Positions 41,843 through 49,673 of a stretch of DNA of 64,000 nucleotides are shown piece by piece. The stretch is from Bacillus multifaciens (GTDB lineage: Bacteria; Bacillota; Bacilli; Bacillales; Bacillaceae_G), in the NCBI RefSeq assembly GCF_030756675.1, contig NZ_JAVBXD010000021.1, forward strand, positions 16,941 to 80,940, written 5' to 3'. Below the pieces are notes generated by a model. That model did not search any database. It saw only the letters and a program-made list of their open reading frames with translations, and was not told where the DNA came from. Numbering within the stretch: the stretch's first letter is position 1; each line of letters starts with the position of its first letter. Position numbers and translations under genes: made by a program.

Positions 41843-41880
41843 AAAGTCCCCCTCATTATGTAAGTGAGGGGGACTTAATT
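41843..41880 (-). terminator. Terminator of the toxin-immunity operon
   Basis: AAGTCCCCCTCA ttatgtaa GTGAGGGGGACTT, a perfect stem of about 12 bp; on the minus strand it is followed by TTATATTATAAAA. Lies 38 bases past the last gene of the operon. Confidence 0.9.
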
Positions 41881-41917
41881 TTAGAAGCAATTAAACGAAT
41901 TTTAATTCCATTGAAGA

Positions 41918-42529
41918 TCAATTAATTTCATTGATTATTTTTCCTGTTTTATCAATTTTTAGTTCCCATACTTCTTCAGAACTTCCTGTATCTGTTTTTA
42001 ATTTAAGTTTTATCGCATATACATCATAATTTTCATGACGTTGTATATTTTCTATTTTTCCATCTGTAATAAGTTTACCCTTTGTAATTGTGGTATAAAT
42101 TTTTTGAGATAATTCCTGCAGTTCTTGTTGACTTAATTTACTTATATTTTTCCCTATAGCAGCTTCCGAAAAAGCTAATGGAAGCAATTTGTCTTGCGTA
42201 TAGAGTTGATATAAAAAATTTTTTACAACTTCATCGTTTGAATCTCCTTTTGATTTTTTTATGTTTTCTTTTTCTTCTAATGTATATGCTTGTTGTTCTA
42301 CAGGAGTTTCTACAGATTCCTCAGTTGAATTACTAGTAGTGTCTTTCTTGTTTTCCGAATTTGAATGTTCTCCTTCTAATTGATTTTTTGGAGAATTTTG
42401 CTTAGATTCAGCATACACTTTATTACTGTTCTTTTTTTCAATACCTATACTATAGGTTATGTAACCAGCACCTAAAAGTATAATCATAGATACTATACTT
42501 AATATCATTAGATTTTTTCTTTTCATCAT
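41918..42529 (-). CDS. Membrane-anchored protein of unknown function
   Basis: 203 residues: one N-terminal hydrophobic anchor (about residues 7-27, ILSIVSMIILLGAGYITYSIG), a Ser/Glu/Lys-rich linker (35-85), then a globular extracytoplasmic domain (90-203) with alternating strands at the end (DVYAIKLKLKTD, EVWELKIDKTGKI). I do not recognise the family. Third gene of the operon after the toxin and its immunity protein, so a role in toxin handling or a second immunity factor is possible. Ends at a strong terminator. Confidence 0.75.
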   Translation of the reverse strand: MMKRKNLMILSIVSMIILLGAGYITYSIGIEKKNSNKVYAESKQNSPKNQLEGEHSNSENKKDTTSNSTEESVETPVEQQAYTLEEKENIKKSKGDSNDEVVKNFLYQLYTQDKLLPLAFSEAAIGKNISKLSQQELQELSQKIYTTITKGKLITDGKIENIQRHENYDVYAIKLKLKTDTGSSEEVWELKIDKTGKIINEIN

Positions 42530-42577
42530 TTGTCACCTTCTACTTAAAAATATATTTCATTAATGGTGTTGTTGAAA

Positions 42578-43168
42578 TTAAGCAAATCTAAATTCTGCGA
42601 GATCTATAAATCTAACGTTTTTAAATTTATGTTTTTCAATAATTTCTTTCACTTTTTCTGTCACAATAATGACTCTAGGCCAGTTTTTGAAGAAAAATAT
42701 GTCTGAACCATCCCATTCTTTTGTATTTACACTTAAGCCTTCTATAGTACGTTTATTCTCTAAAATTTTTCCACAATGCTGGCATTTTTTAATTTGCTCA
42801 CCATTGCTGTGACATATATATCCCCCATCACCATGAACAGCCAATTCTTTTAATCTTTTTACATGCTCCAAAGGCAGTTTCATAAACGGTATTGATTCCT
42901 CTTCTAAAATAAAGGGCTCAAGAGAAAATCCTGTTATATTATTGTCTAATAATGCCTTCTGCATTTTATCACTGATGAATTTATATGAAGGTGTTGTGTA
43001 AAAATCTGCCATTCTTTTTCCTTGAAAGTATATTCTTAATGGATGTTGTTTTACCCTCAATATTCCACCACATGTGTCACAACTTTCTTTAGCAAATTTG
43101 TTAACACCTTCTATTGGTTCTGCAAAATTAGCATAAGTTTCTCTCATTATATAAAAAGTCAAAATCAT
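42578..43168 (-). CDS. Putative immunity protein with two CxxCG-type motifs
   Basis: About 196 residues with two zinc-knuckle-like pairs, CDTCGG (about 32-37) and CQHCGK (about 130-135). This arrangement resembles the 'double-CXXCG' proteins that act as SitI immunity factors to SitA toxins in Myxococcus (recollected family relation). It starts 10 bases after the toxin stop codon, the usual toxin-then-immunity order. No signal peptide, so cytoplasmic. Start ATG 43168 is preferred; the ATG eight codons further on is an alternative. Confidence 0.72.
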   Translation of the reverse strand: MILTFYIMRETYANFAEPIEGVNKFAKESCDTCGGILRVKQHPLRIYFQGKRMADFYTTPSYKFISDKMQKALLDNNITGFSLEPFILEEESIPFMKLPLEHVKRLKELAVHGDGGYICHSNGEQIKKCQHCGKILENKRTIEGLSVNTKEWDGSDIFFFKNWPRVIIVTEKVKEIIEKHKFKNVRFIDLAEFRFA

Positions 43169-43178
43169 CACTTCCTAA

Positions 43179-46100
43179 TCATTTTTTTGGTTTGGCTTGA
43201 TATGGTTTCATTCCAGCTCCTTCTACCATAGAGTTTAACTTATCTTCTATCTGTTGTGCAGTAGCATCTTCATTTTCTGCAATCCATTCTTTCCAAATTC
43301 TATTCCAATTTTTACCTAAAGGACTTTTGTTTGTATGGATACCATTGTCTACTTTTAATTTATGTAATCCACGTGGTAAATCGTAGTAGTATCTTGGGTC
43401 ATTTACATCTATACCATGCTCTTTAAACCATGGTGAAAATTGTTCTGGAAGGCCATGATGAACGTCACCTTTTGCTGCATATCCTGTATATTTTTCGAAG
43501 ATACTTCTTTGTTTATTCTGTCTTTTTGTCGCTGTAATTAACTCTTTTGCCTCTTGTTTAGCCTCTTTTGTTAATTTAACAGAACCCTTGCCAACAAGCT
43601 TACCTTCTCCACCACCTACTACACTTAAAACTAGTACTAAACGTTCATATGCTGATCCATGATTATTTGCTAGCTCTCCTAAGGCGAAAGCTTGTCCTAG
43701 GACAGGGTACCATTCAAAGAAAGAAACCATTCTTTCGTCCAATTCAGGATCACGATAACCTGATGGAAAATTGTAATCTATATCGTTTATTTTAAATCCT
43801 GAGAAATTGTATGCGTTAAATTTAAAGTTTAAATCCATGTTATGTATTATTCTTCTAGCCTCATCCAGATCACTCGTATCTATATCTATCTTTAAATCTA
43901 AGTCTAGATTTGATAAATTAATAATTGTTTCATCTAGCCTGTCATTTAGTTCTGACATCGATTGATTTATTTGATCTATGCCTTCATTCATCTGATTCAT
44001 GCCTTCATTCATTTCATTAATGATTGAAATTGAGGTATTAATTAGCCCATTAATTCCATTCAGAGCTTCATTCATCTGATTCATGCCCGCATTCATTTCA
44101 TTAATGATTGAAATTAAGGTATTAATTAGCCCATTAGTTCCATTAAGGGCTTCATTCATCTGATTCATGCCCGCATTAACTTCATTCAGAGCTTCATTCA
44201 TCTGGTTCATGCCTTCAAGTATCATTTTGTTATTTTCGTCTATCGCATGATTTAATTTATCAAATGCTTCTTTTAGTTCTTTAGGAAGTCTATCTAATTC
44301 AGCCGCGGTTTGATCCCATGATTTATCCGGAGAAAAGAGACCCACTCCTCCGTATGATGAATAATCACAGACTCCCACCTGATTATTCTCAACAAGAGTA
44401 AGATTATCAATCCAAACCTTCCCGCTTGCTTTGTTATTTGGATAAGAGATTTGAATTATAATTTCAGCTTCTGTGATTTTTTCAGAAGTTTTAAATATTA
44501 ATTTTTTGTTAAACCAATCCGTATTGGGCTTTTCAGGAACATAAATTGTTTTATAAATATATTTTTCTGAAACAGGAACATTATATCCGCCTAATACAAT
44601 GTTAATTTTCACAACTGCATTACTTAAATTTTCACTCTTAATCCAGCTATCAAAAACATAACTTTGGTTTGGTTTAACCTTAACGGATTGCTTTAGTATG
44701 ACATTCCCATAATCATTAGTCTTAGGTTTAACATCTACTTTTAAAGATGAATTTCCAATACCTTGTGGTGCATGAATCGTTTTATCTTGAGATAAGGTAC
44801 TTAAATCATTATAGGGTTCACTTTTCCAATTATCGGTTATGTTTGACTCAAAACTATTATTAGATATTAAATTTGTTCCAGTTAATTTAATGTCAGAAGG
44901 TTTGATTTGTGAACCATTAATAGAAGTCAAATTTACGGAATCAAATAAAATAGTGCCATAAGAATCTTTTGTAGCAAGCTGACGAGTTGCTGACAATTTT
45001 ACAAGTAATTTCTTGGTTGATAATGATGTTTTAAAAGTAAATTCTTTTTTCTCCCATTTATCTTGAGGGGTAAATTGAATTGTTTTTGTATGTAAGGCAT
45101 CTACTACAGCATTTCCTTCACTATCTTTAAATTCTAAATCAACCTGTGGCTCGATTTCTTTAGAATTAGTTGTTTTTGCCCAAGCACTAAATTTGTAAGT
45201 TTTTAATGGTTCTACAGAAATTTCTTGATATGCAGCAATACAATTCCCGTACCATTCACCTTGACTTAATTTTAGTAATAATGAATTTCCACCTTTACTT
45301 TCAGGTGATTTTTCATTTTTACTTTGAGATATACTTCCTTTTTCATCAAACTTTGAAAATTTCCAATTTGAAACTGCATTTTCTTCTTCGAAATTGCCAT
45401 CGTTTAATACATTATTTGAATTTATATTGTTATAATCTATTTTAGATAGAAATACACTACCGACCCATATATCTCCGCTTGTTTCACCTAAGAGAGTCCA
45501 ACTTGGTGTTAATACAATTTCTACATATTTAGTTGTAGGAGAGGTTTTGAAAAATAATCCGTATTTTTTCCAATCTGATATATTCTGCACTTGCTTTTCA
45601 TATCTTGGATTATCATCTGAAATAGAATAATTTTTCTCGTCTTTTAAAGAAACTTCAATAGTAGAATCAAGATTACTACCTAAACCTTTAATTAATGTAT
45701 CTAAGCTATAAGATTGATTAGGTTCTACAGGAATTCTTTGGACTAATTTAGGTAAAAATTTGCTATATGACCATGAGCCTTTAGGAACCTCTATTTTATA
45801 AGATTGCTTATCATCTAAAGTAACTGTTTTCATATCAATGGAAGTTTTTCCAACAGTTCCAGAGGTGCTAGTGTCTACTTTCCAATTATTAAATTTTGTT
45901 GTTTGTCCAACAATCTTGGGCTGTATAGCGCTTAAATTAGCTGAGTCAAACCATATACTCCCCTTGGATGTTCCTAAATTTCTTCCAATTTGAATCTTAA
46001 CTTCTATAAATGTTGTTGTGGGAGAGGTGGTGAAAACATTTTCGCTTTTATTCCACTTTTCTTTTGATTTAATTGGATATGTTTTTTTGCTTTGTTCGTC

Positions 46101-47708
46101 ATTTATAACATTACTTTCATCTTTAAAGAACGTTAAATCAATATTTCCAGAGATATTTTCACCTGTTGTTTTACTCCAAATACTCATAGAGTATGTTTGA
46201 TTCGGAGATACCTTCACCTTTTGCTTATACTCTACTAATGTTGATGATCCCATACTCCATTCATCTTTAGATACATCAACTCGAATAGAAGATGCACCAG
46301 ATCCTTCAGGAGGTTTTTCTTTTGTATCTTTAAAGAGTTGTGCACCTGCATTTAGAGTTTTTTCCCATATCTGTTTCTCTAAATCACTTTCAAAGTCTCC
46401 GTTACCAATAAGGTTAGCATTGGTAATGTTATTATTGGTTTGTAACTCTTTATTTTTATAATAATGTGCTTGTATTAGTGCATTTCCACTAAGTTCTAAA
46501 TATTCTATCACTACTTTATGAGTACCCGCAGTCATAGGAACGGTAGCCTTACGAGTGTCTCCAGCACTTCCTATCCAGGAATCAATAACTTTCATATTAT
46601 CGACATATATGCGAACCCCATCATCAGCCTTAGCTTCAAATGTATAGTCTCCCTGAGAAAATTTATCGTATTTAGTATAACGTGCTGAAAAGTTGTCATT
46701 TGGAATATTTGTACTTGGAGATCGATCTTTCCAATCAAAGTCAATATTTTCAATCTTATTTTGCGAATTTTTACCTGCTAAAACAATAGCATCGCCTTTT
46801 AGTTCCTTATTGTTATAGTATTCTGCAATCCAAGTATTAGATTGTATAGCATTACTATACGGTTGGATATTGAACTGAACATTACTTCCTCCACCTAATT
46901 CTAAATACTGTACTTCTATCAAATGGGTGTCCTTTTCATTGGTTTTACCAATAGCACCAGCACCTGTATTATCTTGAATTGTAATTTTTTTAGCATGTTC
47001 TTTATCCCATTTTCCAGTATCCCATTCATCTATGGCGAGCTTTCCATCAATATATACACGCATACCATCATCCGCTTTTCCGCGAATAATATACTCACCT
47101 GCTGGTAACCGTTTTACTGTAGTATACCGAGCTGAAAAATTATTTGTTGGTACTTTTGAAGTCGGTGATCCGTCTCCATTATTTTCTACAAGTACTTTCT
47201 CATCGCCTTGTGGTGCAATAACTTTTGCATCAACTGGATATCCATCTAAATTAGTATTCGGATAATAATAAGCTAACCAAGAATCAAATGGTACAATATC
47301 GGAAAAGATAGCTGCTTGACCAGTATTTTCATAATAGTCAGTTTGAATTTTATGATTCCCTTGCTGTACATTGGTCACGATAGCACGGTCAATTTGTCCA
47401 CCAACATCATACCAGCGATCAATAACTTGTTTCCCGTCAAAAGAAACTTTGACACGATCATCTGCTAGTGTCTGTACAAAATAGTTACCTGCATTTAAAG
47501 TTCTTGATTGATCAAATTTAGCTGTAAAATTGTCATTTTTCACACCTGAAGGTGCTCCGTAACCCCAGTTATAATGTACTTCACCACCTTTTTGTTCATA
47601 TGTATCATTAGTTGCTGCATACCCATTTAAAGCTGGAATGGTTAATGTCATTGCGAGGAACATACTAGTGCACTTTTTAACCCATCCCCATTTCCTGATT
47701 ATCACCAT
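43179..47708 (-). CDS. Secreted PA14-repeat polymorphic toxin with C-terminal nuclease-like domain
   Basis: 1509 residues. Signal peptide (1-31, cleavage about GYA/A); three PA14-like domains (about 45-140, 145-285, 292-420; KADDGxRVYIDxxxxIDxW motifs); four jelly-roll carbohydrate-binding-like repeats (about 433-1105, each opening N.I.NG(D/S)FE); a Met/Asn-rich coiled coil (about 1160-1260, MNQMNEALN repeats); a pre-toxin helix segment (about 1290-1370, WYPVLGQAFALGELANN); and a C-terminal domain (about 1400-1509) with GDVHHGLPEQFSPWF, HKLKVDNGIHTNKSPLGKNW, resembling DUF2380/HNH-like toxins. ATG start behind AAGGAG. First gene of an operon with the immunity gene. Confidence 0.82.
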   Translation of the reverse strand: MVIIRKWGWVKKCTSMFLAMTLTIPALNGYAATNDTYEQKGGEVHYNWGYGAPSGVKNDNFTAKFDQSRTLNAGNYFVQTLADDRVKVSFDGKQVIDRWYDVGGQIDRAIVTNVQQGNHKIQTDYYENTGQAAIFSDIVPFDSWLAYYYPNTNLDGYPVDAKVIAPQGDEKVLVENNGDGSPTSKVPTNNFSARYTTVKRLPAGEYIIRGKADDGMRVYIDGKLAIDEWDTGKWDKEHAKKITIQDNTGAGAIGKTNEKDTHLIEVQYLELGGGSNVQFNIQPYSNAIQSNTWIAEYYNNKELKGDAIVLAGKNSQNKIENIDFDWKDRSPSTNIPNDNFSARYTKYDKFSQGDYTFEAKADDGVRIYVDNMKVIDSWIGSAGDTRKATVPMTAGTHKVVIEYLELSGNALIQAHYYKNKELQTNNNITNANLIGNGDFESDLEKQIWEKTLNAGAQLFKDTKEKPPEGSGASSIRVDVSKDEWSMGSSTLVEYKQKVKVSPNQTYSMSIWSKTTGENISGNIDLTFFKDESNVINDEQSKKTYPIKSKEKWNKSENVFTTSPTTTFIEVKIQIGRNLGTSKGSIWFDSANLSAIQPKIVGQTTKFNNWKVDTSTSGTVGKTSIDMKTVTLDDKQSYKIEVPKGSWSYSKFLPKLVQRIPVEPNQSYSLDTLIKGLGSNLDSTIEVSLKDEKNYSISDDNPRYEKQVQNISDWKKYGLFFKTSPTTKYVEIVLTPSWTLLGETSGDIWVGSVFLSKIDYNNINSNNVLNDGNFEEENAVSNWKFSKFDEKGSISQSKNEKSPESKGGNSLLLKLSQGEWYGNCIAAYQEISVEPLKTYKFSAWAKTTNSKEIEPQVDLEFKDSEGNAVVDALHTKTIQFTPQDKWEKKEFTFKTSLSTKKLLVKLSATRQLATKDSYGTILFDSVNLTSINGSQIKPSDIKLTGTNLISNNSFESNITDNWKSEPYNDLSTLSQDKTIHAPQGIGNSSLKVDVKPKTNDYGNVILKQSVKVKPNQSYVFDSWIKSENLSNAVVKINIVLGGYNVPVSEKYIYKTIYVPEKPNTDWFNKKLIFKTSEKITEAEIIIQISYPNNKASGKVWIDNLTLVENNQVGVCDYSSYGGVGLFSPDKSWDQTAAELDRLPKELKEAFDKLNHAIDENNKMILEGMNQMNEALNEVNAGMNQMNEALNGTNGLINTLISIINEMNAGMNQMNEALNGINGLINTSISIINEMNEGMNQMNEGIDQINQSMSELNDRLDETIINLSNLDLDLKIDIDTSDLDEARRIIHNMDLNFKFNAYNFSGFKINDIDYNFPSGYRDPELDERMVSFFEWYPVLGQAFALGELANNHGSAYERLVLVLSVVGGGEGKLVGKGSVKLTKEAKQEAKELITATKRQNKQRSIFEKYTGYAAKGDVHHGLPEQFSPWFKEHGIDVNDPRYYYDLPRGLHKLKVDNGIHTNKSPLGKNWNRIWKEWIAENEDATAQQIEDKLNSMVEGAGMKPYQAKPKK

Positions 47709-48083
47709 CTTGTTACTCCTTATATTAAATTAACAAAAATACAAAATTACACCTGAAATGTAATATATTCCTGTCATTATTAATAATATGACATTTTAAT
47801 GTTTTTTTATATGGATTTTATGTTAATAATACGAATAACCTCTAAATATATTTCTGTCATTTCATTAGCTGGTTTATGTAGTATGTATTATGTTGTAACT
47901 TTAGGAGATAATTTGTGTAGTTTTTAAATGATAAATTGCATATAAATGGAAAAAACTTAAGAAAGGAGGTTAGATATTCTGAACCGCCGCCAAAAAGTTG
48001 AACAGTCTGCATTATCTAAAATATTAAACTCGATCATTTTCTCAAGTAATGATTTGTACATCTTCTTTGAAAAAAATTCTAGC
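47709..48083. other. Promoter region of the toxin operon and second copy of the 80-bp repeat
   Basis: AT-rich upstream region of the toxin gene; 47893-47974 is the second copy of the 80-bp repeat at 41448. Beyond it GAACCGCCGCC and a region reading MYKSLLEKMIEFNILDNADC on the minus strand look like the end of a decayed gene. No intact gene. Confidence 0.5.
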
Positions 48084-48630
48084 TTACCCCATAAATTGAC
48101 TAATAGCATCCTCTGAGCAAGCTTCAAGAAAATTTTCTTGATACGATGCCTGGGGCTTTTCCTTTAACAATTCTCCCATTTCCTTTAGAACACCATGAGT
48201 AAGATTATTTAATTGCTTTAGTCGATTACGATGGATTTGCTTATTTGACTGTTGCTCTCGATGTAACTCTTTAGAATAAGCAATCGGTTGAATCACTTCT
48301 CTGTAGCGACTATATAGCTTGTCATTCATTTTTAACCCTTTAGGGTCCATATCGAAATTAGTTTCAATACTTACAGTAGGGTTATATGGGATAAATTTAT
48401 CGAAGAACTCCCATAATGCATAAGCAAAATGCCTACTCGTACACACAGAAGGAGAATAACATCCAACTTCTTCTTTTACCGTTTCAATAAAAACCTTTTA
48501 AAGAATAGGATCTTCGAACGCATAAACAGCTTGGAATGATTCAATTGGATAGAATTTTTCCACCTTTATAAGCTCACATAAAGGTAACTTCAAAACAGTG
48601 TCATGTTTAATTGCTATATCAATGTGTTGC
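48084..48630 (-). pseudogene. Decayed gene of unknown family
   Basis: A minus-strand frame runs from about 48630 (DIAIKHDTVLKLPLCELIKV) to the TAA at 48084 (ACSEDAISQFMG) but is broken by an in-frame TAA near 48500 (AFEDPIL-stop-KVFIETVKEE). The longest open part is 120 codons (48084-48446) and opens at a GTG within the frame, so it is not a genuine start. I do not recognise the family. No ribosome site or intact N-terminus. Confidence 0.6.
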
Positions 48631-48802
48631 TTTCAAATAAAGTTTGATCAAAAATACCCCACAAGCCAGCATTTTAAGTAAATGAAGAAATTCATTTTGA
48701 TCAATCTTTATTCAAAAGCTACACAAATCTATATTTTCCACTATTAGATACTAGTATAGCTTTTTAATTTCTTCGTCTTTGCAGTCCCATCTCGAAGAGT
48801 AA
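48631..48802. other. Spacer with a fragment resembling the older transposon right ends
   Basis: AAATAAAGTTTGATCAAAAA (near 48639-48658) is the reverse complement of TTTTTGATCAAACTTTATT, also found at 61625 and 60374 just inside the right ends of the two older elements. No gene is seen. Confidence 0.45.
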
Positions 48803-48840
48803 AAAAACAGTAAACCAATAAAAGGTTTACTGTTTTATAA
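48803..48840 (-). terminator. Terminator of the helicase/partner gene pair
   Basis: AAACAGTAAACC aataaaa GGTTTACTGTTTT, perfect 12-bp stem; minus-strand T-run is the complement of AAAAAAAC. Confidence 0.9.
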
Positions 48841-48853
48841 TTTTAAGATTAGA

Positions 48854-49489
48854 TTATTTATTTTTATTTTTTGTCCAATTATAAATAATATCCTCATCTG
48901 ACTTCTCTTCATCGGGATCATCAGAGAACCAGAAACTTAAATTTTCCTCTTCTCTTAATTTTTGATATAGCGTAGGTCGTAGAATTCTAGTTTTGTTATC
49001 ATTAAATGGACTTCGTTGTCCTAATGTACCATCTGCTTTTGGAGGATTTCTTTTAACAGCGTAACAATAGAGTTTATTTGGATTCTCAGCATCACTTTGG
49101 CTGAGTGAATATATCAAAGCTTTTTGTTGTATGTTTGATTTCTTTTCAATCACTTTAGTAGGAATAAATGTTGAAAAATGTTGATTAAATTGTTGAAGTA
49201 TATCCCCAAGGTTTTCGCTATATTCAATATTAAAATACTCTCTTAAGGTTTTAGTATCAACAAAAAGCTTTACTGAATTTGCAGGAACTAGTAAATTATC
49301 GTCAAAATTTCCTTGCCTTAAAAACTCGATCTTTAACATTGCATAGTCAGGTCTTGCTTCGTCAACCTCATATAATTTGACTAGTACTATAAAATCTTGC
49401 TGTTTATATTTAAATAAGAACGAGTCAATCCGCCAACCTTTTTTCTCCATATCCATTTTTAAGTGTCTTAAACTTTCGAAAACTTTCAC
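48854..49489 (-). CDS. Protein of unknown function paired with the helicase (DUF6037-like)
   Basis: 211 residues, soluble, no signal or membrane segment. MKVFESLRHLKMDMEKKGW at the N-terminus and LREYFNIEYSENLGDILQQF in the middle recall the DUF6037 family (from memory, low confidence). The C-terminal tail is acidic then basic. Encoded behind the helicase in the same orientation with a 184-base gap, and closed by a terminator. ATG start behind GAAAGGAGTG. No catalytic motif recognised. Confidence 0.7.
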   Translation of the reverse strand: MKVFESLRHLKMDMEKKGWRIDSFLFKYKQQDFIVLVKLYEVDEARPDYAMLKIEFLRQGNFDDNLLVPANSVKLFVDTKTLREYFNIEYSENLGDILQQFNQHFSTFIPTKVIEKKSNIQQKALIYSLSQSDAENPNKLYCYAVKRNPPKADGTLGQRSPFNDNKTRILRPTLYQKLREEENLSFWFSDDPDEEKSDEDIIYNWTKNKNK

Positions 49490-49673
49490 GATAATAACAC
49501 TCCTTTCATAACATATTGCATAGAGTTAATGTAATTGCAGCATTTTAGAATCAAACAATGATATAAAATTATAATAAGTATTCAAATACTCCATGTGAGG
49601 TAACGAAAATTTCCGCTTATGTTTCTTTAAGGTGGAATAAATAAAAGGAAATAAAAAAATTGAATTGTACCCC
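49490..49673. other. Helicase-partner spacer
   Basis: AT-rich; a 61-codon minus-strand frame overlapping the helicase end has no ribosome site and no family. It may hold a promoter for the partner gene, but none stands out. Confidence 0.35.

Noticed and set aside
48084-48446. 120-codon frame as an intact gene
   Set aside because: The reading frame continues upstream of its GTG and is interrupted by an in-frame stop, so it is a pseudogene fragment.
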